A DNA stretch of 64,000 nt from Cyclobacteriaceae bacterium (GCA_019694875.1 JAIBBC010000003.1:248001-312000), one strand, 5' to 3'. Shown: positions 33,559-42,784, counted from the first letter of the stretch. Made by a program: numbers and translations. Notes: generated by a model not told the origin, from the letters alone.

Positions 33559-35127
33559 ATGAGATCAGGATTTATTAAGGATTTTAAAAACGACCTGTCG
33601 GCCAGCCTGGTAGTTTTTCTCGTAGCCCTACCCCTTTGCCTCGGCATCGGATTGGCATCAACGGGGCGTCCGGAACTTGTCTTTTCCGGTATTATTGCAG
33701 GAATTGTCGGTGGAATCGTTGTTGGACTCCTTAGCGGCTCCAATGTAGGTGTATCAGGTCCGGCCGCAGGGCTTGTGGTGATTGTGCTTAGCGCAATCAC
33801 CACGTTAAAAAGTTTCGAGGCATTGCTGCTGGCCGTTTTTCTTGCGGGCATCATTCAGCTGGTTGCAGGATTTCTGAAAGCAGGCATCGTTTCTTATTAC
33901 TTTCCTTCGGCTGTAATCAAAGGAATGCTGGCTGCAATCGGCCTTACGTTAATCCTGAAAGAAATACCGCATGCCCTTGGCTACGATAAAGATTTCATTG
34001 GTGATTTCACGATGAGTCAGTCGGATGGTCACAACACATTCAGTGAACTTTATTATGCATTTATTTACAACAGCCCGGGTGCCATCACAATCAGCATTCT
34101 TTCACTTGCACTGTTGATTGTTTTTGAACAGCCGTTTATGAGAAAGATCGGCCTGTTCAAATTTTTGCCGGGAGCATTGTTCGTTGTACTGATCGGAATT
34201 TTCCTCAATCTTCTGTTTAAAAATGTACACCCGGACTGGGCGTTGCAGGGTGAGCACCTCGTTCAGCTTCCGGTAGCCAATTCAATTCCCGATTTCATAA
34301 GTTTCTTCCGCTTTCCGGATTTTTCCCAGCTTTCTAATCCGGATGTGTATGTTGTCGCATTCACGCTGGCGATTGTCGCGAGCCTGGAAACCTTGTTGTG
34401 CGTTGAAGCTACTGACAAGCTTGATCCCTTCAAGCGCACCACGCCCACTAATCGCGAACTAAAAGCCCAGGGAGTTGGAAACATTATCTCGGGATTAATC
34501 GGAGGTTTGCCTGTGACGCAGGTGATTGTAAGAAGTTCCGCAAACATTAATGCGGGAGGGAAATCCAAGATTTCAACTATCGTACACGGGTTAATCCTGC
34601 TGCTCTCCGCGATTTTCATTCCACGTTATCTGAATTTAATCCCGCTGGCAAGTCTCGCAGCAATTCTGCTGGTGGTTGGGTACAAACTTTCAAAAGTATC
34701 TTTGTATAAAGCCATGTACCGGCTCGGTTGGGATCAATTCCTGCCTTTCATTGTAACGATAGTGGCTATTCTGGCAACCGACCTGCTGAAGGGCATCGCG
34801 ATCGGGATGGCATTTGCGATCTTTTTCATTCTGCGAAAGAACTACCGCCACGCCTATCACTACAAAAAAGAAAAAAAGAATGATCGAGATGTGATCACGA
34901 TTCGCCTCTCGGAAGAAGTCACATTCCTGAACAAAGCCAGCATTCAGCTTAGCCTAGATGATCTTCCCCGTGATTCAAAAGTGGTTATTGACGGCTCAAA
35001 CTCCGTTGCGATCGATCATGATGTACTGGAAATAATTCAGGATTTCAAACGAATGGCTGCCCCGCAGCGAAACATTGACGTTGAAACGATTGCCGTTCCG
35101 GAAGTGCAATCGGGTCAGGGACATTAA
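33559..35127 (+). CDS. SulP family anion (probably bicarbonate) transporter with STAS domain
   Basis: A 522-residue inner-membrane transporter with 12 to 14 helices and a short cytoplasmic STAS domain (about 430-510, VVIDGSNSVAIDHDVLEIIQDF). The signature GSNVGVSGPAAGL near residue 55 and the QVIVRSSANINAGGKSK segment near 320 are typical of SulP. The family carries sulfate, bicarbonate or other anions; coupling to a carbonic anhydrase gene 21 nt upstream argues for bicarbonate, as in BicA-like systems. Confidence 0.9.
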   Translation: MRSGFIKDFKNDLSASLVVFLVALPLCLGIGLASTGRPELVFSGIIAGIVGGIVVGLLSGSNVGVSGPAAGLVVIVLSAITTLKSFEALLLAVFLAGIIQLVAGFLKAGIVSYYFPSAVIKGMLAAIGLTLILKEIPHALGYDKDFIGDFTMSQSDGHNTFSELYYAFIYNSPGAITISILSLALLIVFEQPFMRKIGLFKFLPGALFVVLIGIFLNLLFKNVHPDWALQGEHLVQLPVANSIPDFISFFRFPDFSQLSNPDVYVVAFTLAIVASLETLLCVEATDKLDPFKRTTPTNRELKAQGVGNIISGLIGGLPVTQVIVRSSANINAGGKSKISTIVHGLILLLSAIFIPRYLNLIPLASLAAILLVVGYKLSKVSLYKAMYRLGWDQFLPFIVTIVAILATDLLKGIAIGMAFAIFFILRKNYRHAYHYKKEKKNDRDVITIRLSEEVTFLNKASIQLSLDDLPRDSKVVIDGSNSVAIDHDVLEIIQDFKRMAAPQRNIDVETIAVPEVQSGQGH

Positions 35128-35162
35128 GGGTCCACACCTGAAAGGGGTTTTGGGTGGGTGAT

Positions 35163-35206
35163 GAGAAAGGGCGGCACGCAAGTGTCGTCCTCTTCTCAAG
35201 TTTTTT
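35163..35206 (+). terminator. Long stem terminator after the SulP gene
   Basis: A 15-base left arm (35163-35177) pairs imperfectly with 35182-35197 around GCAA, then AAG and a run of six T follow. It closes the carbonic anhydrase-SulP operon just before the tyrS promoter. Confidence 0.8.
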
Positions 35207-35213
35207 ATATTTG
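35206..35213 (+). promoter_or_regulatory. -7 element of tyrS
   Basis: TATATTTG matches TAnnTTTG exactly, 18 nt before the ATG at 35232. A GCGTT...AACGC inverted repeat (35213-35231) lies between it and the start codon. Confidence 0.5.
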
Positions 35214-35231
35214 CGTTTCATTTTTTAACGC

Positions 35232-36503
35232 ATGGCCAGGAATTTCATTGAAGAACTACGGTGGCGCGGCATGATTCACGATGTGATGCCGGGGACAGAG
35301 GAACAACTCAATAAAGAAGTTACTTCCGGGTATATCGGGTTTGACCCAACCGCAGACTCGCTTCATATCGGTCACCTGGTGCAGATTATGACGCTGGTAC
35401 ATTTCCAGCAGTGCGGACATAAGCCGGTTGCGCTGGTTGGCGGTGCAACGGGCATGGTTGGCGACCCATCCGGGAAATCAGCTGAGCGTAACCTGCTCTC
35501 CGAAGAAGTACTGCAGCACAATGTGGCGTGCGTTAAAAAGCAGCTTGAAAAATTTCTCGACTTCAGCGCAGGCGGTGCCGAGCTTGTTAATAATTACGAC
35601 TGGTTTAAGGACTTCAAGTTCCTGGATTTTATTCGCGATATCGGGAAACATATCACCGTCAATTACATGATGTCGAAAGACTCGGTGCAGAAACGTCTGG
35701 AGTCGGGGTTATCGTTCACCGAATTTACCTACCAGCTTGTACAGGGTTATGATTTTTATTGGCTGAATCAGCACAAGAACTGCAAGTTGCAGATGGGCGG
35801 ATCAGATCAATGGGGTAACATCGTTACGGGAACCGAATTGATCAGAAGAAAGGCCAACGGAGACGCTTTCGCGTTAACAACCAAGCTTATTACAAAAGCC
35901 GATGGAACAAAATTCGGTAAAACAGAAGGAGGCAATGTTTGGCTTGATCCGAAGAAAACTTCGCCCTACAAGTTTTATCAATACTGGCTGAACGTTTCCG
36001 ATGAAGATGCTCCGAATTTCATTCGCATATTCTCATTGAAAACAAAAGCCGAAATAGAAGCACTCGAAGCTGAACACAAGGAAGCTCCCCAATTACGTAA
36101 GCTTCAAAAAGCATTGGCTGAAGACATCACAACTCGCGTCCACGGAGCTGGAGCCTTGAAACGTGCTCAAGAAACCACCGAGGTCTTATTCGGAGCATCG
36201 TTTGAAGCATTCAAAAGTCTGAGTGGCGAAGAGATTGAGGATGCGTTTGACGAGTCGATCACGTTTAAAATCTCAAAATCTGAATTCGCTAATTCAATTG
36301 ATCCGGTAGCGTTGCTGGGTGAAAAGACGCCTGTTTACCCTTCCAAAGGTGAAGCGCGAAAAGCGATCCAGGGAAATGGCGTGAGCATCAACAAAGAGAA
36401 GATTTCGCTTGACCGGAAGATATCCGCTGGCGATCTGCTTTACGATAAATATCTGCTGGCGCAGAAAGGCAAGAAAAATTACTACCTCATTGTAGTAGCA
36501 TAA
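35232..36503 (+). CDS. tyrS: Tyrosyl-tRNA synthetase
   Basis: A 423-residue class I synthetase. HIGH motif at H45-H48, tyrosine-binding core with [20 protein letters not shown], and the KMSKS loop in the form KFGKT. The C-terminal S4-like RNA-binding domain is about residues 350-423 ([17 protein letters not shown]). It charges tRNA-Tyr in the cytoplasm. Single gene with its own promoter and a terminator directly after the stop. Confidence 0.97.
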   Translation: MARNFIEELRWRGMIHDVMPGTEEQLNKEVTSGYIGFDPTADSLHIGHLVQIMTLVHFQQCGHKPVALVGGATGMVGDPSGKSAERNLLSEEVLQHNVACVKKQLEKFLDFSAGGAELVNNYDWFKDFKFLDFIRDIGKHITVNYMMSKDSVQKRLESGLSFTEFTYQLVQGYDFYWLNQHKNCKLQMGGSDQWGNIVTGTELIRRKANGDAFALTTKLITKADGTKFGKTEGGNVWLDPKKTSPYKFYQYWLNVSDEDAPNFIRIFSLKTKAEIEALEAEHKEAPQLRKLQKALAEDITTRVHGAGALKRAQETTEVLFGASFEAFKSLSGEEIEDAFDESITFKISKSEFANSIDPVALLGEKTPVYPSKGEARKAIQGNGVSINKEKISLDRKISAGDLLYDKYLLAQKGKKNYYLIVVA

Positions 36504-36530
36504 AAAAAGTCCCGCGGTTGCGGGACTTTT
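36504..36530. terminator. Bidirectional terminator
   Basis: GTCCCGC (36509-36515), loop GGTT, GCGGGAC (36520-36526), with A and T runs on either side. It serves tyrS and the convergent beta-barrel gene. Confidence 0.9.
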
Positions 36531-36552
36531 CTTTTGTTATTAAGCTTATCAA

Positions 36553-37122
36553 TTACTTTCCGAGCTTGAAGATTTTGTATCCGAGGGATATCTGAATCAC
36601 TCTGCTCTTCAGGGAACTGTCGAACACTGCATCATCATCACCCACATCCGAAAGACCGATGTTGTAACGCGCATCAACGGTTAAACCAAACGGAAGATCC
36701 CAGCCAAGGCCAAGGTTGGCACTGATGTCTGAACCCTTCAGCGAATCTTTGATATCATCTCCGTCAAATTCAGCTTTTGTTAAGAAACCAAACTGCGGAC
36801 CTGCCTGAAGATTGAGCCCACCGATCAGATACACTTTCACCATCACGGGGATTGTCATGTAGGCTGTTTTGAAATCGAAATTTTGCCCGGCCTGCTTTAC
36901 AGAAGCGCCCTGTTGAGAGAAGAGAACTTCAGGCTGAATACCTATTTTAGTGAGTTTGAAAAGGGCAAATGCACCAGCATGAAAACTGGTTAAGTTATCT
37001 GCTGCCGATTCATCGAATTTTGAAATATTAGCGCCAGCCTTAACACCCAGTGCTACCTGAACCTGCGCATACGATGCGCCAACAGAAGACAGTACAATTA
37101 CCAAAACCAAAAGTTTTTTCAT
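36553..37122 (-). CDS. PorT-like outer membrane beta-barrel protein (189 aa)
   Basis: Starts at the ATG at 37122, where the signal peptide (MKKLLVLVIVLSSVGASYAQ) begins; the ATG 36 nt upstream would add a polar extension. The mature part shows alternating barrel strands (VALGVKAGANISKF, KIGIQPEVLFSQQG, NLQAGPQFGFLTKAEF) and ends in a short aromatic-hydrophobic strand (RVIQISLGYKIF). It belongs to the eight-strand OMP_b-brl_2/PorT-like group with no assigned cargo. First of four similar genes in a row on this strand, each with its own terminator. Confidence 0.8.
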   Translation of the reverse strand: MKKLLVLVIVLSSVGASYAQVQVALGVKAGANISKFDESAADNLTSFHAGAFALFKLTKIGIQPEVLFSQQGASVKQAGQNFDFKTAYMTIPVMVKVYLIGGLNLQAGPQFGFLTKAEFDGDDIKDSLKGSDISANLGLGWDLPFGLTVDARYNIGLSDVGDDDAVFDSSLKSRVIQISLGYKIFKLGK

Positions 37123-37171
37123 AGTTAATGAAGTTTGTTGTTCTTCAAATAACGGCAATTTCCGGGCAATA

Positions 37172-37197
37172 AAAAACCCCGCCTGGGCGGGGTTTTT
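37172..37197 (-). terminator. Rho-independent terminator
   Basis: AAAAACCCCGC (37172-37182) pairs fully with GCGGGGTTTTT (37187-37197). It closes the barrel gene ending at 37217 and isolates it from the next. Confidence 0.88.
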
Positions 37198-37216
37198 AAA
37201 ACAGATTCGTTAACAA

Positions 37217-37756
37217 CTATTCCCCGAATAACTGGTATCCAAGAGAAATCTGGAAGTTGTTGATTTTAGTGTCAACGCCTTCAATGTCAACCACATTGCT
37301 AAGACCGATTCCGTAACGTGCCGTTACATTGAATTTACCGAAAGCTGCACCCGCACCAAGATTCAGGGTGAAGTCACCTTTCATATCATCCTTTGCATCG
37401 CTTGGATCGCTTGACAGCACAAAGCCGTACTGAGGTCCAACCTGTACATTAAAACGCTCAGCAAACGTGTACGTAACCATTACCGGAATGCTGAGGAAGT
37501 TAACGGTCAGATCGCTGTCGCTTCCCTTGATAGAGTTGTAAAGAAGTTCAGGCTGAACAGCAAGTGCATCGCTCAGTGCGAACACACCGTAAAAACCAAC
37601 GTGGAAAGAAGTTCCGTTGTCTGAATCAGAACCTAGTCCGTCAATGTCAGTGGTGATTTTCGCCATGTTAACACCAGCCTTCACACCGCCCTTAAATTGA
37701 GCAGACGCTGCAAAAACTACGAGTACTGCAAAAACTGATAATACTACTTTTTTCAT
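37217..37756 (-). CDS. PorT-like outer membrane beta-barrel protein (179 aa)
   Basis: The start at 37756 gives a clean signal peptide (MKKVVLSVFAVLVVFAASAQ). The mature barrel is close to its neighbour at 36553-37122: GGVKAGVNMAKI, ALAVQPELLYNS, FNVQVGPQYGFVLSS, TARYGIGLSNV and the final strand FQISLGYQLFG. The likeness suggests an old tandem duplication. An acidic loop (DGLGSDSDNG) may bind calcium. Monocistronic. Confidence 0.8.
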   Translation of the reverse strand: MKKVVLSVFAVLVVFAASAQFKGGVKAGVNMAKITTDIDGLGSDSDNGTSFHVGFYGVFALSDALAVQPELLYNSIKGSDSDLTVNFLSIPVMVTYTFAERFNVQVGPQYGFVLSSDPSDAKDDMKGDFTLNLGAGAAFGKFNVTARYGIGLSNVVDIEGVDTKINNFQISLGYQLFGE

Positions 37757-37854
37757 TGTGTATAGGGTTTTGTTGTGCTGCGAATTTCTTACTTTTTTCT
37801 GCATTCGCAAACGGTTGAGACGCTACGATTTTAGCGAGAAAGAGTTTCATTATC

Positions 37855-37884
37855 CAAAAAAAATGCGTCATAAAAGACGCATTT
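37855..37884 (-). terminator. Rho-independent terminator
   Basis: AAATGCGTC (37861-37869) and GACGCATTT (37876-37884) form a nine-base stem, with a run of A on the left that reads as T on the minus strand. It follows the gene at 37908. Confidence 0.8.
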
Positions 37885-37907
37885 AGGTTCTGAGGGGTAT
37901 GAAATTG

Positions 37908-38444
37908 TTAGAATCTAAATCCGAAGCATACCCCGGCACGAAGCCCGAAGCCATCGAAAGCACCGGTTTCGAAATCATCTTCGGTACCTGACTTAACATC
38001 AACGTTGCCTGAGTAATAGGCTGGTCCGAAGAAAACGTCAAGTGCAACTTTTTCTTTAAATATCCACTGTTTACCCAGGATAAGACCTCCCCCGAAAGCA
38101 GAGAAGTCCGCCTTTGCGTCCGCAGCGTCATCTTCTATCGAAAATGACTGGTACCTAAGAAAGGGAGCGATGTACACGCCTTGAGGAGCAGCAGTTTCGG
38201 AAAGATAAAAACGATACTCGGGTGTAATGCCAAAGCCACTAAATTTCGAATCGCCTGTAGAGTATCCGGTGTAAAAAAATCCGAGCTGCAAGCTGCTTTG
38301 ATCAGTAAGCGCCCGCTCGTACTGAATGTTGAACGTTTTTACAATCGGTGCAAGAATGTTAATCTTGATAACATTCTGCTGTGCATAAACCGTTGTACCG
38401 GCTAAGGCGAGGCACAGCAATACTGCATAGAATTTTTTCTTCAT
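37908..38444 (-). CDS. DUF3575-like outer membrane beta-barrel protein (178 aa)
   Basis: A 178-residue protein with a signal peptide ending VYAQ (residue 21). NVIKINILAPIVKTFNIQYERAL at the start of the mature part is the DUF3575 hallmark. Barrel strands follow, ending in LRAGVCFGFRF. Function is unknown. Third of four consecutive barrel genes. Confidence 0.78.
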   Translation of the reverse strand: MKKKFYAVLLCLALAGTTVYAQQNVIKINILAPIVKTFNIQYERALTDQSSLQLGFFYTGYSTGDSKFSGFGITPEYRFYLSETAAPQGVYIAPFLRYQSFSIEDDAADAKADFSAFGGGLILGKQWIFKEKVALDVFFGPAYYSGNVDVKSGTEDDFETGAFDGFGLRAGVCFGFRF

Positions 38445-38571
38445 GGTTGGGGATGGTTAAGTTGAACGAATATCACTTTTTTCTTTGTGTTTACAATTTT
38501 CACTATGTCAAAAAAGTAATCAGGGGCGTTCGATTGCCGATAACTTTAAATTTTGACAGCTATTTTTTAAT

Positions 38572-39069
38572 CTAGTTTATCGGAAATCTGAATCCACCAC
38601 CAATAAAAAATTGCCCATCGCCTACCGTCTCATATTTGGCTTCAATAAAGGGTAGCCCCGGACCAACACTGATACCCAAGCCGAGATTAGCGCCCGACTC
38701 ATTGTCGCTATCGCTATTGTTTCCCAATTTTGCTTTAACGGCCAGAACATTAAGTCCGGCAATACCATATAAACCAAAGTCTTCAGACTTAACAACATAG
38801 AAGTGCATATCGAGGTTGAATTCCCAATAGCTAATCTTTAGATCAGAACCACCGATATCAATTTTCTCTGCGGGTATGTAAAAATTTACACCGGGGGCAA
38901 AACTTAGTCTGTCTATCGCAAATATTTCAAAGCTGGCACCAACAGCACCTTTCTCGATTTCAGTACCATAGCCACCTTGAATAGCCATTCGAACTTGCTG
39001 TGCGTAGGATGCGGTTATACTTGCCAATAAGAAAGCAAATACAACCAAGGGGGTTGTCATTTTCTTCAT
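38572..39069 (-). CDS. Outer membrane beta-barrel protein (165 aa)
   Basis: A 165-residue protein with a signal peptide (MKKMTTPLVVFAFLLASITASYAQ). The mature part has about eight amphipathic strands (MAIQGGYGTEIEKGAVG, FGLYGIAGLNVLAVKAKLG, LGISVGPGLPFIEAKYE) and an Asn/Asp/Ser loop (GNNSDSDNESG). No named family is clear. Fourth in the run of barrel genes and the smallest. Confidence 0.75.
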   Translation of the reverse strand: MKKMTTPLVVFAFLLASITASYAQQVRMAIQGGYGTEIEKGAVGASFEIFAIDRLSFAPGVNFYIPAEKIDIGGSDLKISYWEFNLDMHFYVVKSEDFGLYGIAGLNVLAVKAKLGNNSDSDNESGANLGLGISVGPGLPFIEAKYETVGDGQFFIGGGFRFPIN

Positions 39070-39081
39070 TGTTGAGGGTTT

Positions 39082-39107
39082 AAAGTTGCAATCAATTTAG
39101 CAACTTT
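39082..39107 (-). terminator. Weak stem-loop after hutU
   Basis: AAAGTTGC (39082-39089) and GCAACTTT (39100-39107) form an eight-base stem behind the hutU stop. Only three T follow on the minus strand, so it is a poor intrinsic terminator and may instead lie in the promoter of the next gene. Confidence 0.35.
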
Positions 39108-39114
39108 CTCCAGT

Positions 39115-41109
39115 TCAACCCAAGAGATTGGGATCAACGGTAAACGGTATTGTCACTTGAAGAAGTTTGTTTTGCGAAACAGCCTCATCGATGGTTTGCA
39201 ACGCGGGTGCATTTCTCGCCCATGCTCTCCGCGACACGCCATTCAGCACATCGTAGTAGAGCATATTTCTCAGTCGCTGTAAGGCATCCTCCGTTCCATC
39301 CAGTACAAGGCCAAAGCCACCATTGATAACTTCACCCCATCCTACTCCGCCTCCATTGTGTATCGACACCCAGGTTGCTCCGCGAAACGAATCTCCGATA
39401 ACATTATGAATGGCCATATCAGCCGTAAACTTCGATCCATCATATATGTTGGACGTCTCCCGATAAGGACTGTCTGTTCCCGATACATCGTGATGATCGC
39501 GACCTAAAACAACCGGTCCAATCTCTCCTTCTTTGATCGCTTTGTTAAAGGCTTCGGCAATTTTTATTCTGCCCGTTGCATCGGCATACAGAATACGCGC
39601 TTGTGAACCGACAACCAGTTTATTTTGCTTTGCCTGACGGATCCAGTTAATATTATCATCGAGCTGACCGTGTATTTGACCAGGGGCGGTTTTGCGAATC
39701 TCTTCCAACACATGCAATGCGATCGCATCCGTCTTATCAAGATCCTCAGGTTTGCCAGACGTACATACCCAACGGAATGGCCCGAACCCAAAATCAAAAC
39801 ACATTGGTCCCATGATGTCCTGAACATAGGAAGGGTAACGGAAATTAATTCCGTCTTTCGCCATGATATCGGCACCTGCACGTGACGACTCCAGCAGAAA
39901 TGCATTACCGTAGTCAAAAAAGTATGTGCCTTTTGCCGTGTGCTTGTTAACCGCGGCCACGTGCCTGCGAAGGGATTCCTGAACTTTGTTTTTGAATAGC
40001 TCCGGATTACTTCGCATCAACTGGTTTGATTCTTCAAAACTTATTCCTGCAGGATAATAACCTCCCGCCCACGGATTATGAAGTGACGTTTGGTCGGAAC
40101 CAAGATCGACATAGATATTCTCTGCATCAAAACGCTCCCATACATCTACAATGTTTCCCTTATACGCGATCGACACAATTTCTTTAGCCGCTTTTGCTTT
40201 CCGAACACGGGTAACAAGTTCCTCAAGCGAGGCAACAACCTCATCTACCCAGCCTTGCGCGTGACGTTTCTCTGTTGCTTTAGTATTTATTTCGGCTACA
40301 ACCGTAATACAGCCGGATATGTTTCCTGCTTTTGGCTGAGCACCGCTCATTCCACCCAGTCCGGAGGTAACAAACAGTTTTCCTGCCAGCCCCTCGCCTG
40401 CTTTTGAAATTTTTCGTCCGGCATTGAGAACCGTGATCGTAGTTCCGTGCACAATTCCCTGTGGTCCGATGTACATATAGGAACCAGCAGTCATCTGTCC
40501 GTACTGCGTAACACCCAAAGCGTTATACTTCTCCCAATCATCCTGCCTGGAATAGTTAGGGATCATCATGCCGTTTGTAACCACAACGCGCGGAGCACTT
40601 TTCGAAGAAGGAAACAAGCCCATCGGGTGACCGGAGTACATGTGCAGCGTTTGCTCATCAGTCATGTTTGCCAGGTACTTCATGGTGAGCAGATACTGCG
40701 CCCAGTTTTGAAATACGGCTCCGTTACCACCGTACGTAATCAGTTCGTGAGGGTGCTGTGCTATCGCAGGATCAAGATTATTTTGAATCATAACCATGAT
40801 CGCGGCCGCATGCAGCGATTTGGCTGGATAATCGGTTATGGGTCGTGCGCGCATCTCATACTCCGGCCGAAAGCGATACATGTAAATTCGTCCGAACCGG
40901 ATGAGTTCATCATAAAATTCCTTTGCCAGTATTGGGTGATGCTTTGGATGAAAATACCGCAATGCATTTGCTACCGCGAGTTTCTTTTCGTCAGGCGTAA
41001 GGATGTCTTTCCGTACCGGGGCATGACTGACGGATGTATCGAGCGCCTTAACCGGTGGCAATTCATCCGGAATACCCAGTAAAATCTGATCTTTAAATGT
41101 TCGTGTCAC
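39115..41109 (-). CDS. hutU: Urocanate hydratase, long form (664 aa)
   Basis: A 664-residue NAD-dependent hydratase of histidine breakdown (urocanate to imidazolone propionate). Clear motifs are YGGNGAVFQNWAQYLL, YSGHPMGLFPS, GQMTAGSYMYIGPQGIVHGT, and GLGGMSGAQPKAG, the NAD-binding loop; further on GRDHHDVSGTDSPYRET and NGGGVGWGEVINGG. The usual bacterial enzyme is about 555 residues; the extra N-terminal 100 residues mark the longer form known in Bacteroidota. It is the last gene of an operon with MBL hydrolase and patatin genes; hutH, hutI and hutG are not nearby. Confidence 0.93.
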   Translation of the reverse strand: MTRTFKDQILLGIPDELPPVKALDTSVSHAPVRKDILTPDEKKLAVANALRYFHPKHHPILAKEFYDELIRFGRIYMYRFRPEYEMRARPITDYPAKSLHAAAIMVMIQNNLDPAIAQHPHELITYGGNGAVFQNWAQYLLTMKYLANMTDEQTLHMYSGHPMGLFPSSKSAPRVVVTNGMMIPNYSRQDDWEKYNALGVTQYGQMTAGSYMYIGPQGIVHGTTITVLNAGRKISKAGEGLAGKLFVTSGLGGMSGAQPKAGNISGCITVVAEINTKATEKRHAQGWVDEVVASLEELVTRVRKAKAAKEIVSIAYKGNIVDVWERFDAENIYVDLGSDQTSLHNPWAGGYYPAGISFEESNQLMRSNPELFKNKVQESLRRHVAAVNKHTAKGTYFFDYGNAFLLESSRAGADIMAKDGINFRYPSYVQDIMGPMCFDFGFGPFRWVCTSGKPEDLDKTDAIALHVLEEIRKTAPGQIHGQLDDNINWIRQAKQNKLVVGSQARILYADATGRIKIAEAFNKAIKEGEIGPVVLGRDHHDVSGTDSPYRETSNIYDGSKFTADMAIHNVIGDSFRGATWVSIHNGGGVGWGEVINGGFGLVLDGTEDALQRLRNMLYYDVLNGVSRRAWARNAPALQTIDEAVSQNKLLQVTIPFTVDPNLLG

Positions 41110-41875
41110 GGACTTGCTGATTCAGCTGAAAATCTAGTTGCTTAAAATTGCTCTTAACATGGTTGTACCCGATGTCGAAAATCTCTTTTCCTTTGGCGAG
41201 ATCGAACGTGGTGAATTTGCCAAGATCTTTCGGCTCAATAACAATGTTGCAATGCGTTTTGCTGATGCCTGAGTTAACGTTTATCGCGATCAGCAGACTT
41301 CTTTCCATCACTTCCTTTACATTTTTGAAGTCGATACGCTGCTCCACCGGGTTACAATGACTGCCAATAATAAACTCGCATTTTCCTACCAATGGTCTTA
41401 CAGGAAGATTGTCTATAATTCCGCCATCCACATACACATGACCGTCAAGAATGACCGGATTAAACAAGGCCGGAATGCTGGACGAAGCAATAATCCTCGG
41501 GATTAATTCACCCGAATCAAAGTATGCTACCCTGCCGCTCAGGATGTTCGTTGCAGCAATGGTTAACGGAATCTTCAGACTTTCAAAAGAGTTTTCCGGA
41601 AGGTACTTCTGCAACACCAGCCTGAAGCCTTCCATATTCAATAAACCCGTCCACGACCATGCCGGTCGCACGGAACGAAGAAATCCGGCTGACGAAACTA
41701 TTTCAACGATTTCATCGGGCTTATAACCGTGACAATAGAACGCTCCGGCAATTGAACCCGCACTTGTTCCTGATACTTCCGTAAAGGTTAGTCCAAATTC
41801 TTCCAGTGCTTTAATCACGCCTAAATGCGCAAAGCCCCGTGCACCTCCTCCTGATAATGCTAATCCAATTTTCAT
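41093..41875 (-). CDS. Patatin-like phospholipase (260 aa)
   Basis: A 260-residue RssA-type patatin hydrolase. The oxyanion loop is SGGGARGFAHLG (8-19), the nucleophile is Ser38 in GTSAG, and the dyad Asp is in VDGGIIDN (about 150). No signal peptide, so probably cytoplasmic or membrane-associated. It acts on acyl ester bonds of lipids. Its 3' end overlaps hutU by 17 nt, and its start follows the MBL gene stop with no gap, so the three genes are one transcript. Confidence 0.88.
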   Translation of the reverse strand: MKIGLALSGGGARGFAHLGVIKALEEFGLTFTEVSGTSAGSIAGAFYCHGYKPDEIVEIVSSAGFLRSVRPAWSWTGLLNMEGFRLVLQKYLPENSFESLKIPLTIAATNILSGRVAYFDSGELIPRIIASSSIPALFNPVILDGHVYVDGGIIDNLPVRPLVGKCEFIIGSHCNPVEQRIDFKNVKEVMERSLLIAINVNSGISKTHCNIVIEPKDLGKFTTFDLAKGKEIFDIGYNHVKSNFKQLDFQLNQQVRDTNI

Positions 41876-42712
41876 TTATAAAATCTCACTCAATTTAAAT
41901 GTCCGATCAAGCCTCACTCCCTTTTCGGTTTTTACAACCGTACAACATTCATTCACAGGATCGTGCTGAAAGAATAAAATGTATTGATTTTCGGCTGCTT
42001 CGTTCAGGAAACGTTCCTTCTCATCGAGCGTTATCAACGGCCGTGTGTCATATCCCATCACGTATGCCAAAGGAATGTGACCGGTTGATGGCAGCAGATC
42101 AGCCATGTAACAGATTACTTTGTCTTTATACCGGATCTTTGGAATCATCATTTTGTCGGTATGCCCGGAAACATACAGAATGTCAAACTGCTTAAAAGTT
42201 GATGAACCTGCTTCCGTAAATTTCAAATGGCCGCTTTCCTGCATGGGCAAAATATTCTCTTTCAGGAAACTCGCTTTCTCGCGCTTGTTGGGTTTAGTTG
42301 CCCATTCCCAATGATCTTTATTCGACCAGTAATTTGCCTTCGGGAAAGTAAGGGATGGTTTACCATCAATCATCTTCACCCCGCCTCCGCAATGATCGAA
42401 ATGCAGGTGCGTTAAAAACTGATCGGTGATGTCGTTCTCTGAAAAGCCTGCTTTCCGAATGGATCCTGTCAAAGTCGCATCGCCATGCAAATGATAATGA
42501 CTCAGAAATTTATCGTCTTGCTTGTCTCCGATCCCGTTATCAATCAGAATCAGTTGATTACCATCTTCAATAAGCAATGAGCGCATTGCCCAGGTGCACA
42601 GGTTACCGGCATCGGCCGGATTTGTTTTCTGCCAGATACTTTTCGGCACCACCCCAAACATCGCTCCGCCATCGAGCTTAAAAAAACCGGTATCAATCAC
42701 GTGAAGCTTCAT
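41876..42712 (-). CDS. MBL-fold metallohydrolase (278 aa)
   Basis: A 278-residue metallo-beta-lactamase-fold hydrolase with the zinc motif THLHFDH (H102, H104, D106, H107), a later VSGHTDKMMI segment and an FFQHDP histidine near the end. The layout is like the AHL-lactonase or alkyl phosphonate-type members; the substrate cannot be read from the sequence. First gene of the operon with patatin and hutU. Confidence 0.85.
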   Translation of the reverse strand: MKLHVIDTGFFKLDGGAMFGVVPKSIWQKTNPADAGNLCTWAMRSLLIEDGNQLILIDNGIGDKQDDKFLSHYHLHGDATLTGSIRKAGFSENDITDQFLTHLHFDHCGGGVKMIDGKPSLTFPKANYWSNKDHWEWATKPNKREKASFLKENILPMQESGHLKFTEAGSSTFKQFDILYVSGHTDKMMIPKIRYKDKVICYMADLLPSTGHIPLAYVMGYDTRPLITLDEKERFLNEAAENQYILFFQHDPVNECCTVVKTEKGVRLDRTFKLSEIL

Positions 42713-42737
42713 GCAGGTAAGTTATAAGTATTTGCAT

Positions 42738-42761
42738 AAAAAAACCGTGCGAGCACGGTTT
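42738..42761 (-). terminator. Rho-independent terminator of accA
   Basis: AAACCGTG (42742-42749) pairs with CACGGTTT (42754-42761) around CGAG, with a T run on the minus strand. Confidence 0.82.
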
Positions 42762-42784
42762 AGAATTTTTCGATCAACACGAGA

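Noticed and set aside
40447-41082. 211-codon frame opposite hutU
   Set aside because: Antisense to a clear enzyme gene, with biased composition and no recognisable domain.
39115-42712. A complete histidine utilisation operon
   Set aside because: Only hutU is present; the other two genes are a patatin and an MBL hydrolase.
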